The notes: generated by a model not told the origin, from the letters alone. Positions 8,157 to 16,755 are shown, counted from the stretch's first letter. The stretch: 64,000 bases of DNA from Thermosipho atlanticus DSM 15807 (GCF_900129985.1 NZ_FQXN01000001.1:248001-312000), one strand, 5' to 3'. Numbers and translations: made by a program.

Positions 8157-8897
8157 TTATGACATTAGATACTTTATAGCTGAGATTACAATCATAATGA
8201 AGACTATAAATCTTACAAATTTAGCACCGCTTTTTAATGCGGTAGTTGTTCCAATTTTAGCTCCTATCATTGTTCCTAGAGCAAGAACAAGTCCTTTTAA
8301 AATATCGACTTTTCCATTTAAAAGGAAAATTGTAAATGAAAATGACGTATAACATAAGACAATGAATACTTTCAAGGCATTAGTTTTTATGATATTGTTA
8401 CCTTCAATAAATACCAAACTAGCTATAAGAAAAAAACCGACTCCTGCTTGGATGAATCCACCATAAAAACCTATAAAAAAGAAAATTAAAAAACTTAAGA
8501 GGTAATTTTTTTTAACCTTTTTACCTTCTTCCCAAACTTTAGGTTTGTACAATATAAAGAAGCTCATGAAAAGGAATATTAATCCGATAATTTTTTCAAG
8601 TAGATTTTTATCAATACTTAAAACGGTAAATGTCCCAAAAATCGCACCAATAGTTGCTGGCATGGCGAGTAATATTCCTTCTTTAATAGATAGAACTTTT
8701 CCTTTTTTGAAATTCCTTGTAGCAATTATATTTTGAAGTAAAATGCCAACTCGGTTTGTCCCATTAGCTACAGATATATCAAGACCGAGCAAAGTTAAAA
8801 CAGGTAGAGTGAGCATTGAACCTCCACCAGCGAGTACATTTACGAATCCTGCACCAATTCCTGAAACAAATAGTAATATATAAAGTAAAAAAGCCAC
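8157..8897 (-). CDS. TSUP (TauE/SafE) family membrane permease
   Basis: A 246-residue integral membrane protein with about seven to eight hydrophobic helices. The N-terminal pattern GIGAGFVNVLAGGGS is the first half-repeat signature of the TSUP family, whose members carry sulfite, sulfoacetate or other organosulfur anions; the second half-repeat carries FYGGFIQAGVGFF. Substrate cannot be told from sequence. The start is GTG, whose G is the last base of the M42 peptidase stop codon, behind AGGAGGAG, so the two genes are translationally coupled. Confidence 0.88.
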   Translation of the reverse strand: MAFLLYILLFVSGIGAGFVNVLAGGGSMLTLPVLTLLGLDISVANGTNRVGILLQNIIATRNFKKGKVLSIKEGILLAMPATIGAIFGTFTVLSIDKNLLEKIIGLIFLFMSFFILYKPKVWEEGKKVKKNYLLSFLIFFFIGFYGGFIQAGVGFFLIASLVFIEGNNIIKTNALKVFIVLCYTSFSFTIFLLNGKVDILKGLVLALGTMIGAKIGTTTALKSGAKFVRFIVFIMIVISAIKYLMS

Positions 8898-9871
8898 TAT
8901 AACTCCTCCTCAGAAATAATTTTTAATAATTTTATAAGATTTTCGAGATCATTAATATGGATCATTTCAACTGTAGAATGTAAAAATTTTACAGCAACAC
9001 TCAAGGCAACAAATGGAGTTCCTTTATCAACAAATATACTACCATCTGTTCCTCCACCTGTTGTACCTAATTGAATGGGAATATTATTCTTTTTTGCTAA
9101 TTCAACTATCTTTTTTGAATAATAAAATGAGCTTATACCGGAGTTGTCAGCAAACCTTATCACAGGTCCATCACCAGGCTTTATATGCTGATTTTGCCTT
9201 GAACAACAGGCAAAAGAATCAATAGCAATAGCTAAATCAATTTCAGAGAGCTCGTTTGATAAAGCCTTAGCTCCTTTTAATCCGATTTCTTCTTGTACGG
9301 TCCATGCAAAAATTACTTCATTTTTAGGTGATGAATTTTTATATACTTCTTCTAAAACAAAACATCCAAATCTATCATCCAATGCTCTACAAGAAATATA
9401 ATTACCTATATTTATAAAATTCTTTTTAAATACAGCGTAATCCATAATATTAATTCCTATATTCAAAACATCTTCTTTGGTATTTAGCCCAACGTTTCCT
9501 ACAAGTTCGAAACTTACATTATCCTTTTTTAAATGAGGTGGGACTGCACCAATTACTCCTTGGATTATCTTCTCGTTAGTGACTATTTCGATATATCTAC
9601 TTTGTATGATTTCGTCGGGAATACCTCCAACCTTTCTCAAAATTAAATTACCATTTTCTTTAATACTTGTTATCAAAAAGCCTATTTCATCCATATGTGC
9701 CATTAAAAGTATCTTTTTATTTCCTGTTCCTTTTCTAATAACTAGATTTCCTATTTTGTCAACATAATATTTTCTTGGATTTAAGTTTTGAATAATTTTT
9801 TCTCTTATTTTTTCTTCTCTTGAAGAAATACCTGGAATTAAGCAAAGTTCTTTAAGCCTATCAATATTCAT
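8897..9871 (-). CDS. M42 family metallo-aminopeptidase
   Basis: A 324-residue dinuclear metallopeptidase of family M42 (TET/FrvX-like), which trims peptides in the cytoplasm as large tetrahedral assemblies. Metal and catalytic motifs are MAHMDEIGF (His59, Asp61), RALDDRFG, WTVQEEIGLKGA and AIDSFA, with the final His in FLHSTVE. An open frame extends to 9886, but GGAGGGAG lies between that ATG and the next one, so the second ATG at 9871 is the better start. It is the first gene of a two-gene operon with the TSUP permease, under the palindrome-bearing promoter at 9946-9982. Confidence 0.9.
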   Translation of the reverse strand: MNIDRLKELCLIPGISSREEKIREKIIQNLNPRKYYVDKIGNLVIRKGTGNKKILLMAHMDEIGFLITSIKENGNLILRKVGGIPDEIIQSRYIEIVTNEKIIQGVIGAVPPHLKKDNVSFELVGNVGLNTKEDVLNIGINIMDYAVFKKNFINIGNYISCRALDDRFGCFVLEEVYKNSSPKNEVIFAWTVQEEIGLKGAKALSNELSEIDLAIAIDSFACCSRQNQHIKPGDGPVIRFADNSGISSFYYSKKIVELAKKNNIPIQLGTTGGGTDGSIFVDKGTPFVALSVAVKFLHSTVEMIHINDLENLIKLLKIISEEEL

Positions 9872-9945
9872 TTCTTCTCCCTCCATTTCTTTTTCTTATT
9901 TTAACTAAAAATTTATTGTGTGATTTTCTTGATGTTTAACTTTAC

Positions 9946-9982
9946 TTGTTATAGTTATAACAAAAATTTGCATTTATTACAA
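9946..9982 (-). promoter_or_regulatory. Promoter of the M42-TSUP operon with an overlapping palindromic operator
   Basis: On the minus strand there is TTGTAA (9982-9977), a 17-base spacer and TATAAC (9959-9954) with an upstream TG, a good sigma-70 promoter. An 18-base palindrome, TTGTTATA-GT-TATAACAA at 9946-9963, covers the -10 box and the likely start site near 9947. Its arms are 8-bp perfect. This position is typical of a repressor site. The regulator is unknown; the half-sites TTGT/ACAA are not specific enough to name one. Confidence 0.65.
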
Positions 9983-10104
9983 GTTAAATAAATCCTAATT
10001 TTTAAATTAATAAATAAAAAATTAACCTCTTTTTTTCTCCTTTTATTTGAATGTCATATAATTTGTTGTGAGTAATACAATTGTTTAAAGAATGATGCTT
10101 TCCA
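9983..10104. other. AT-rich spacer before the thiolase relic
   Basis: About 120 bases between the M42 promoter and the thiolase pseudogene. Apart from A/T runs I see no gene, RNA or clear regulatory structure here. The pseudogene's missing C-terminal end would have lain in this stretch, but no matching codons are recognisable. Confidence 0.5.
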
Positions 10105-10616
10105 TTTAGTACCCATTGGATGCCCAAGAAGGGCTATTGTTCCTCCATTTACATTCGTTCTTTCAAGTATCTAGTCTTTGCTTACTCCAAATTTCTTACG
10201 CCACAGCTTTATTACCACAAAATTTCGTGCTGCAAATGCTTTGTTAAGCTCTATTAATTCTAAGTCTTCTATCTTACTTTTGCTTTTTTCAGAGCTTTCT
10301 CGTTGCAAGTACTATAATACTTTCTTCACCATTTATTCCCATGGTAATTCCTGCAGTTATTGTCCCATCTTTTTTGAAGATTACTTTTTATATTACTTTT
10401 TTTGCTTCATTTGATTGTTGCATGCAAATTCGTCTTATTTTTTTTCTTGTTAAGTTATATTTCTCTGCTAAGTATTCTATTGTTAATCCCATATGTATGT
10501 TGTAAATACTTCAATAAGTTTATATCACTTCAGTCCATTTCTTGCTTTTGAAGGTAATAAATAAGAAGAAGTAGGGATATTTTCTATGCTACATGATAGT
10601 ATAATATCAGCATTTT
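10105..10616 (-). pseudogene. Decayed acetyl-CoA acetyltransferase (thiolase)
   Basis: Read on the minus strand, broken frames spell successive thiolase motifs in the correct order: KNADIILSCSIENIP then SYLLPSKARNGLK, MGLTIEYLAEKYNLTRK, KKDGTITAGITMGIN, SKIEDLELIELNKAFAA and NVNGGTIALLGHPMG. Functional enzymes have GDADIVVAGGMENMS, MGITAENVAEKYGI, DGTVTAGNASGIND, IDLIELNEAFAA and VNGGAIALGHPIG. At least three in-frame stops and two frameshifts interrupt it. The N-terminal third with the catalytic Cys and the C-terminal CGGG end are missing, and a segment between KKVI and KKDG is deleted. About 510 of a normal 1,200 bases remain. A plus-strand open frame at 10178-10414 is a shadow of this relic. 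Confidence 0.85.
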
Positions 10617-10920
10617 TTGAAACTATATATCAACAGTGTATCATTTGCAATGATAGTTAATTGTTTCATTAGTTTATAATTTCATCTTCTAATTAATTTT
10701 TCAGCTTTGCAATAGTAATAACTTTCAACTTAATCCTTTCTCATTTTGATTTACAAAGTGAAAATAATCTCTTACACATTGGAATTTTAATACTAAATAC
10801 TTTTCAAATGAAAACATGAATAATGGAGAATAATTTACATATTAACATCTGAGAGAATTAAAATAAAGGTTGATTTTTGTATTTCGATTTTACATTTTTT
10901 CTAATCATACCGTATAGTAT
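10617..10920. other. AT-rich region without recognisable genes
   Basis: About 300 bases of A/T-rich sequence upstream of the thiolase relic and of rlmN. Six-frame inspection finds only short frames with no recognisable motif. It probably held the start of the decayed thiolase gene and perhaps part of a neighbour, but nothing can be identified. Confidence 0.5.
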
Positions 10921-10953
10921 TTGCAATGATTTTTAAATACTTTGTGATAAAAT
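10921..10953 (+). promoter_or_regulatory. Possible rlmN promoter
   Basis: TTGCAA (10921-10926) lies upstream of TGTGATAAAAT (10943-10953), which can act as an extended -10. Spacing is 19 to 21 bases depending on which hexamer is used, so this is a weak call. It sits about 30 bases before the rlmN ATG. Confidence 0.35.
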
Positions 10954-10982
10954 ATATTAGGAGTATATTGGGGAGGAAAAAA

Positions 10983-12014
10983 ATGATGAAGAATATTTTG
11001 AATTTTAATTATGATCAACTTCACAAAGAATTTGAAAAATTAGGGTTTGAAAAGTATAGAGTGGATCAAGTACTAGATTGGATATATAAAAAAAGGGTAT
11101 TTAATTTTGAAGATATGACGAATCTTTCCAAAGAACAAAGGAAAGTTCTAGTCGAAAAATTCTACGTAGGAATACCTAAACTTTTAGATATGCAGATTTC
11201 AAAAATTGATAGAACAACGAAGTTTTTATGGGAATTATCGGATGGGAATACTATTGAATCAGTTGTTTTATTTCATACTGGAAGAGTTACAGCATGCATT
11301 TCTACACAAGTAGGTTGTCCTGTGAAATGTAGTTTTTGTGCAACAGGACAAAGTGGTTTTGTTAGGAACTTAAAAGCCGGGGAGATTGTATCTCAAATTC
11401 TTGGAATAGAGTTTTATAGAAATGTTAAAGTTGGTAATGTAGTATACATGGGTATGGGTGAACCACTCCTTAATTTTGATGAAACTTTAAAGAGTGTAGA
11501 AATGTTAAATCACAAAAAGATGTTAAACATTGGAAAAAGACGGATTACAATTTCAACGGTTGGAATTCCTGAAAAAATAATAGAACTTGCTGAGAGAAAC
11601 GTTGATGTAAGATTGGCATTATCTTTACACGCTGCGACAAACTCGAAACGTGATGAGTTAATACCGTTGAATAAAAAATACAGTGTCGATGAATTAATTT
11701 ATGCAATAAAAAAATACCAAGAAATAACTGGTAATAGGGTTACAATTGAGTATCTTTTGATAAGAGAATTTAATGACTATCCAGAAGATGCAGAGAGATT
11801 GGCAGGCTTATTAAAAGGATTGAGTGTTTTTGTTAATCTAATCCCGGTGAATCCTGTTAATCCCAATTTTTATAGGCCCAGTAGATGGGCTATGGAAAGA
11901 TTTAAACAGATTCTTGAGAGACATGGAATTGAAAGTGAAATTAGAGTTGAAAAAGGAACTGATATTGAGGCGGCATGCGGACAATTAAGAAGGAGGAAGT
12001 TAAAATCAAAATAG
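10983..12014 (+). CDS. rlmN: Dual-specificity 23S rRNA/tRNA (adenine-C2)-methyltransferase RlmN
   Basis: A 343-residue radical SAM enzyme methylating C2 of A2503 in 23S rRNA and of A37 in some tRNAs. The cluster-binding triad is Cys112, Cys116 and Cys119 (CPVKCSFC). GMGEPLLNFD and RITISTVG are family motifs, and the resolving cysteine lies in the C-terminal AACGQLRRRKL. The open frame extends to 10926, but GGGGAGG sits just before the two adjacent ATGs at 10983 and 10986, so I start there. Its end overlaps the PASTA gene by 40 bases. Confidence 0.95.
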   Translation: MMKNILNFNYDQLHKEFEKLGFEKYRVDQVLDWIYKKRVFNFEDMTNLSKEQRKVLVEKFYVGIPKLLDMQISKIDRTTKFLWELSDGNTIESVVLFHTGRVTACISTQVGCPVKCSFCATGQSGFVRNLKAGEIVSQILGIEFYRNVKVGNVVYMGMGEPLLNFDETLKSVEMLNHKKMLNIGKRRITISTVGIPEKIIELAERNVDVRLALSLHAATNSKRDELIPLNKKYSVDELIYAIKKYQEITGNRVTIEYLLIREFNDYPEDAERLAGLLKGLSVFVNLIPVNPVNPNFYRPSRWAMERFKQILERHGIESEIRVEKGTDIEAACGQLRRRKLKSK

Positions 12015-12496
12015 TCAAATATTTTTTGATATTTATATTAGGAATATTTTTCGGAGTTCTTTCCTTCTTGGGTTGGGTATATTACCAAGAGAAAATAAAC
12101 ATCACGTATATACCAGATGTTATTGGTTATGATATTAATGAAGCTCAAAAAATATTAGAAAAAAACGATTTGAAAGTTTTAAGATTTGGAAATGGTAAGG
12201 TAATTAACACAATTCCGCAAGTTGGATTAGTTGTAAAAAAGGGAAGAATTGTTAGAATTTTTGGGAAATCGATGGAAACTAACGAGTATACGATCCCGAA
12301 TTTTTTTGGTGTAAATTATAAAACTGTAATTAAAATATTAGAAAATTGGGGTTTGAAGGTGGAAGTAGTGAAGATAAGATATCCGGGACCTGATGGAAGG
12401 GTTTTAGCAACATATCCTGGTGCCGGTAAAAGAATCAAAACTGGAGATTATATAAAAATATTGGTAGATGATGGTGAAATAGGAGGAGGTCAATGA
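11975..12496 (+). CDS. Single-pass membrane protein with two PASTA domains
   Basis: A 173-residue protein: basic N terminus, one membrane segment (about 14-34, VKYFLIFILGIFFGVLSFLGW), then two PASTA repeats (about 45-107 and 108-170; IPDVIGYDINEAQKIL and IPNFFGVNYKTVIKIL). PASTA repeats outside the membrane bind cell-wall fragments or beta-lactams in kinases and penicillin-binding proteins. No kinase or transpeptidase domain is present. It lies between rlmN and rsgA, the place of the prpC-prkC pair in Firmicutes. The start is uncertain: ATG 11975 has only a weak GAGG before it, while a strong AGGAGGAAG lies inside the frame with no usual start codon at proper distance. Translation is probably coupled to rlmN. 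Confidence 0.85.
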   Translation: MRTIKKEEVKIKIVKYFLIFILGIFFGVLSFLGWVYYQEKINITYIPDVIGYDINEAQKILEKNDLKVLRFGNGKVINTIPQVGLVVKKGRIVRIFGKSMETNEYTIPNFFGVNYKTVIKILENWGLKVEVVKIRYPGPDGRVLATYPGAGKRIKTGDYIKILVDDGEIGGGQ

Positions 12497-13359
12497 GAAG
12501 AAAAGGAGTCGTAGTAAAATTTTTATCAAATATGGCCATTGTTCAGGATTATGAAACTGGAGAGAAGTTTCTTTGTAAGTTAAGAGGTAAGTTTAAAGAG
12601 CAAAAAATTAGACCTATAGTCGGGGATATAGTCGAATACAGGATTATTGTTAAAAAAGAAGGGGTAATTGAGAACATATATAATAGAAAAAATGAACTTT
12701 TGAGACCAAGAATTGCAAATGTTGATCAAGTAATTGTAGTAACAACTTTAAAATCTCCGGAAACACCTTTAGGAATATTAGATAGATATCTTGTGCTTGT
12801 AGAAAATGCTAATCTTCCTGCTGTAATTGTTTTGAATAAAGTTGATCTGCTTACCGATGATGAAATAAAAAATTTTGTTGATATCTATGGTGATATTTAT
12901 GATGTTATAATTACCAGTGCAAAAACTGGTTATGGAATAGAAGAGTTAAAGAAGATATTAAAAGGGAAAATAGCTACTATGGCAGGAATGTCAGGGGTTG
13001 GAAAAAGTAGTTTGTTAAACGCTATAAATCCAGGTCTTTCATTAAAGGTTAATGAAATTTCCCAAAAATTGGATCGTGGAAGGCATACTACAACGGTGAT
13101 CGAATTATTGTATTTTGATTTTGGAGGTTGGATTGCAGATACTCCAGGTTTTGCAAATTTAGATATTTCATCAATAAAACCGGAAAATTTAAAAAAATTA
13201 TTTCCAGAATTTCGTAGATTTTCTTGTTTGTTCCTAGACTGTAACCACATCCATGAGCCAAATTGTGGTGTAAAAGAGGCTGTAGAGGATGGTAAAATAA
13301 AATCAAGTAGATATAATAGTTACATAGATATGTACAAAGAGCTTACGGAGGGAAAGTGA
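12493..13359 (+). CDS. rsgA: Small-subunit ribosome biogenesis GTPase RsgA
   Basis: A 288-residue circularly permuted GTPase that checks maturation of the 30S subunit. An N-terminal OB fold (about 1-70) is followed by G4 NKVD (115-118), G5, the P-loop GMSGVGKS (165-172), G3 DTPGF, and a C-terminal zinc finger with Cys245, Cys250, His252 and Cys258. GAGGAGG precedes the ATG, which overlaps the PASTA gene stop by 4 bases (ATGA type). Full length. Confidence 0.96.
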   Translation: MRRKGVVVKFLSNMAIVQDYETGEKFLCKLRGKFKEQKIRPIVGDIVEYRIIVKKEGVIENIYNRKNELLRPRIANVDQVIVVTTLKSPETPLGILDRYLVLVENANLPAVIVLNKVDLLTDDEIKNFVDIYGDIYDVIITSAKTGYGIEELKKILKGKIATMAGMSGVGKSSLLNAINPGLSLKVNEISQKLDRGRHTTTVIELLYFDFGGWIADTPGFANLDISSIKPENLKKLFPEFRRFSCLFLDCNHIHEPNCGVKEAVEDGKIKSSRYNSYIDMYKELTEGK

Positions 13360-15033
13360 TTGTTTTTACCAACTACACGTGAGGAAATGGATAAGCTGGG
13401 TTGGAAATATTTAGACGTTATCTTAGTAACGGGTGATGCATATATTGATCATCCTTCGATAGGAGTTTCTTTAATTGGGCATTTTTTAGTATCAAAAGGT
13501 TATAAGGTTGGTATTATTGCACAGCCTGATTGGAAGACTGATGAAATAACGAGGTTGGGAAGACCTCGTTTATTTTTTGGTGTTACAGCAGGAAATGTTG
13601 ATTCTATGGTTTCAAATTATACTGCGTCTCGTAAAAAGAGAAAAAGGGATGATTATACACCTGGAGGATATGGTGGAAAAAGGCCTGACAGGGCTACAAT
13701 AGTTTATTCTAATTTGATAAGAAAGTATTTTAAAAATGTTCCAATAGTTCTTGGAGGAATTGAAGCAAGCTTAAGAAGATTTTCCCATTATGATTGGTGG
13801 GCTAATAAAGTTAGAAAATCCATATTATTAGATTCAAAGGCTGATCTTCTTGTATACGGAATGGGTGAGCTTGCAACTTTCGAAATTGCTAAATGTCTTG
13901 AAAAGTATGGTAATGTAGATAAGTGCAAAAATATCAGGGGAATAATGTGGTGGACTTCATCTAGTGTTAAAGGTATTTATTTGCCTTCACATGAAGAAGT
14001 TGCAAGAGATCCAGAAAAATATTCTGAGATGTTTTTAAAACAGACTATGTTTACTGATCCTTTTAAAAAGTTTAAGCTGGTACAAAAACAGGATAATAGA
14101 TATGTTGTTCAAAATCCGCCACAATATCCTTTATCCCAAAAAATGTTGGATGAAATTTATTTATTACCTTTTGAAAGGAAGGTTCATCCATTTTATTTAA
14201 GAAAAGGTGAAGTAAAAGCAATTAAAACGGTAAAATTTTCAATAACTGCTGTTAGGGGGTGCTACGGTTCTTGTGCATTTTGTGCTTTGACCCAACACCA
14301 AACAACACACTTAGTTTCTAGAAGCAAAGAATCAATCCTTGAAGAAGTTAAAATTCTCTCAAGACTAAAGGATTTTAAAGGAACAATTATGGATGTTGGT
14401 GGTCCGACAGCAAATATGTACAATTCTAAGTGTGATATCAGAAGCACACGTGGACAGTGTACAAAATTTTGCATGTATCCAAGAATATGTGCTAACAATG
14501 AATCGGATCATGAAGATTTTCTAGATTTGTTGTATGCAATTAAATCACTTCCGAATATAAAGAATGTTTTTATTTCTTCAGGAATAAGACATGATCTAGT
14601 TTTAAAAGATAAAAGGTATGGAAATGAATTCATAAAAAGATTGCCTGAGTTTACTCCGGGACAGTTAAAATTAGCTCCGGAACATTCTCATGAAAGTGTA
14701 TTAAGAATTATGAGGAAACCTAATATTGATTTATTTCTTGAATTCAAGAGTAAGTTTGAGAAATATTCAAGAAGAAAATACGTAATAGCATATTTTATAG
14801 TTGGACATCCTGGAGAAGGAAAAAGTGAGAATGATCATCTCAAAAAGTTTATAGAAACAAAATTAGGTTATAAACCCCAACAAATTCAAATATTTACTCC
14901 TACTCCTGGAACACTAAGTACTACGATTTATTATACAGGAATTGATCCTTATACGAATGAAAAAGTGTTTGTGGAAAGGTCATTAAGAAACAGGAATCTA
15001 ATGAAAAAGAACGTAATGATGAAAAAAAAGTAA
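13360..15033 (+). CDS. YgiQ family radical SAM protein
   Basis: A 557-residue protein of the YgiQ (UPF0313) family, whose reaction is not established. An N-terminal cobalamin-binding-like region (about 15-190) precedes the radical SAM core with Cys301, Cys305 and Cys308 (CYGSCAFC), then further conserved cysteines in the TRGQCTKFCMYPRIC segment. The start is TTG at 13360, directly after the rsgA stop, with CGGAGGG at proper distance; no better start exists downstream. It is the last gene of the rlmN operon. Compared with long homologues the C-terminal tail is short, as in many thermophiles. Confidence 0.88.
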   Translation: MFLPTTREEMDKLGWKYLDVILVTGDAYIDHPSIGVSLIGHFLVSKGYKVGIIAQPDWKTDEITRLGRPRLFFGVTAGNVDSMVSNYTASRKKRKRDDYTPGGYGGKRPDRATIVYSNLIRKYFKNVPIVLGGIEASLRRFSHYDWWANKVRKSILLDSKADLLVYGMGELATFEIAKCLEKYGNVDKCKNIRGIMWWTSSSVKGIYLPSHEEVARDPEKYSEMFLKQTMFTDPFKKFKLVQKQDNRYVVQNPPQYPLSQKMLDEIYLLPFERKVHPFYLRKGEVKAIKTVKFSITAVRGCYGSCAFCALTQHQTTHLVSRSKESILEEVKILSRLKDFKGTIMDVGGPTANMYNSKCDIRSTRGQCTKFCMYPRICANNESDHEDFLDLLYAIKSLPNIKNVFISSGIRHDLVLKDKRYGNEFIKRLPEFTPGQLKLAPEHSHESVLRIMRKPNIDLFLEFKSKFEKYSRRKYVIAYFIVGHPGEGKSENDHLKKFIETKLGYKPQQIQIFTPTPGTLSTTIYYTGIDPYTNEKVFVERSLRNRNLMKKNVMMKKK

Positions 15034-15036
15034 ATA

Positions 15037-15045
15037 TGGTATAAT
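15037..15045 (+). promoter_or_regulatory. Extended -10 promoter of the CNNM transporter gene
   Basis: TGGTATAAT is an extended -10 element spanning the end of the preceding gene's trailer, with the ribosome binding site GGAGGTGA only 7 bases further on. The leader would be about 17 bases. No -35 match was seen. It suggests a new operon beginning at 15069. Confidence 0.5.
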
Positions 15046-15068
15046 TCTTTTTGGAGGTGAGAGTTAAG

Positions 15069-16385
15069 ATGGAAGACCCTTTAAGTTATTTTTGGGCATT
15101 TATTTTTTTAATATTTCTGCTTTATTTATCAGCTGTTTTTTCATCATCTGAAACTGCTTTAACTTCTGTAAGTAGAGTAAAATTGAAGGAAGCATTAAAA
15201 AAAGGAAACAAAGAGGAAGAAGAAAACGAATTACACTTATTTAATAAATTATTGACGGTTATTTTGATTATGAATAATCTTGTAAATATCTTAGCTTCTT
15301 CTGTCGCAACTTTAATTGTAGTTGGGTTGTTCCGTGAATTTATCCCTGAAAGTGTATCTGCACTAATTACCACCCTGATTTTAACCTTTTTCATTTTAAT
15401 TTTTGGTGAAATCACACCAAAAATCTATGCCAGGCAAAACAATGAAAAGGTTTTTAATAAAATGATAGGAATTTTAATTTTTCTTTCTAAAATTTTATCA
15501 CCATTTATAAAGATATTGGTATCAATTTCTAACTTTATTATCAGACTCATAGGAGGTAAATTAGTCAACGAAGCACCATTTATTACTACAGAGGATATTT
15601 TAATGTATGTAGAAGCTGGAAGAGAGGAAGGAATAATCAAACACGAAGAAAGTTTTATGTTAAAAAGGACGCTTGAAATGGAAGTTTCTTTAGTAAAAGA
15701 AATCATGATTCCACGGGTTGATATAGTTGCAATAGATGAGAGTGAAACGCTTAAAGAAATTATGGAAATAATTAAAGAAGAAGAATATTCAAGAATTCCT
15801 GTGTACAAAGACACAATTGATAACATTGTTGGTATATGTTATGCAAAGGATGTTCTTGTATTTATAAGTGAGAGAGGTACAGAAATAAAAGACAAAGTGA
15901 AAGTTAAAGAATTAATGAGAGAACCTCTTTTTATACCAGAGACAATGAAAGTTTCTGAATTATTGAAAATATTCAAAGAACAGAAAGTACATATTGCTAT
16001 AGTAGTGGATGAATATGGCGGAACTGCTGGACTTGTGACTATGGAAGATATTTTGGAGGAAATTTTCGGGGAGATTATGGATGAATATGATCAAAATGAA
16101 AATGTAGGAATTAAGAGACTTGAGGATGGTGCATACATTGTGGATGCTACTATTCCAATAAATGATCTTGAGAGAGAATTAAACATTGAATTTCCTGAAA
16201 GTGATTATGAAACACTTGCAGGTTATATACTTGAAAATTTACAAAGAATTCCAAAAGTAGGAGAAAAAATTAAAATCGATGGATTTATATTTAAAATTGT
16301 TGCAGCATCAAAAAATAGAATAGAAAAAGTTTTGATAAAGGTGGTGACTAAAGATGGAAAAGAAGAAAACGGAAGAATTAATTGA
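15069..16385 (+). CDS. CNNM/CBS-domain transporter (hemolysin C/CorC family)
   Basis: A 438-residue membrane protein of the CNNM (DUF21) family, usually linked to magnesium export or homeostasis. It has a DUF21 membrane domain with about four helices (residues 5-180; SAVFSSSETALTSVSR near the start), two CBS domains (about 200-320; MIPRVDIVAID, RIPVYKDT, VVDEYGGTAGLVTMEDI) and a CorC/HlyC domain (about 335-425). The open frame begins at a TTG inside the ribosome binding site; ATG 15069 is the sensible start. Its 3' end overlaps cdd by 32 bases. Confidence 0.92.
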   Translation: MEDPLSYFWAFIFLIFLLYLSAVFSSSETALTSVSRVKLKEALKKGNKEEEENELHLFNKLLTVILIMNNLVNILASSVATLIVVGLFREFIPESVSALITTLILTFFILIFGEITPKIYARQNNEKVFNKMIGILIFLSKILSPFIKILVSISNFIIRLIGGKLVNEAPFITTEDILMYVEAGREEGIIKHEESFMLKRTLEMEVSLVKEIMIPRVDIVAIDESETLKEIMEIIKEEEYSRIPVYKDTIDNIVGICYAKDVLVFISERGTEIKDKVKVKELMREPLFIPETMKVSELLKIFKEQKVHIAIVVDEYGGTAGLVTMEDILEEIFGEIMDEYDQNENVGIKRLEDGAYIVDATIPINDLERELNIEFPESDYETLAGYILENLQRIPKVGEKIKIDGFIFKIVAASKNRIEKVLIKVVTKDGKEENGRIN

Positions 16386-16755
16386 AAAAGCGTTTCAGGC
16401 TAGAGAAAATGCATATGCTCCATACTCCAATTTTAAAGTTGGAGCGGCTTTGCTAACAAAAAGCGGAAAAATATATACAGGTAGTAATATAGAAAATGCA
16501 TCATATGGTCTTACGTGTTGTGCTGAAAGGGTAGCAATTTTTAAGGCAATTTCAGATGGAGAAAAGAATTTTGATACTATTGTAATTGTTGGAGGGACTA
16601 AAGACCCTATTTCACCTTGTGGTGCTTGCAGGCAAGTAATGGCTGAGTTTGGGGATTTTAATGTAATACTTGTGAGTAAGGATAAGAAAATTAAAAAGAT
16701 GACTGTTAAGGATTTGTTACCATATTCTTTTGAAAAGGAGAATCTTAAAGAATGA
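16354..16755 (+). CDS. cdd: Cytidine deaminase
   Basis: A 133-residue homotetrameric-type cytidine deaminase converting (deoxy)cytidine to (deoxy)uridine for pyrimidine salvage. The zinc site is complete: Cys56 and catalytic Glu58 in CCAERVA, and Cys89 and Cys92 in PCGACRQ. The substrate loop APYSNFKVGAAL and NIENASYG are conserved. It starts within the end of the CNNM gene, behind AAGGTGG, and its stop overlaps the recN start as ATGA. Confidence 0.96.
   Translation: MEKKKTEELIEKAFQARENAYAPYSNFKVGAALLTKSGKIYTGSNIENASYGLTCCAERVAIFKAISDGEKNFDTIVIVGGTKDPISPCGACRQVMAEFGDFNVILVSKDKKIKKMTVKDLLPYSFEKENLKE

Noticed and set aside
8224-8242. ACCGC/GCGGT inverted repeat inside the TSUP gene as an rbfA terminator
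   Set aside because: The stem is only 5 bp and no T run follows on either strand.
10178-10414. Plus-strand open frame of 78 codons in the gene-poor gap
   Set aside because: It is antisense to the thiolase relic, has no ribosome binding site, and its Ser/Phe/Leu-rich product matches the shadow of thiolase codons.
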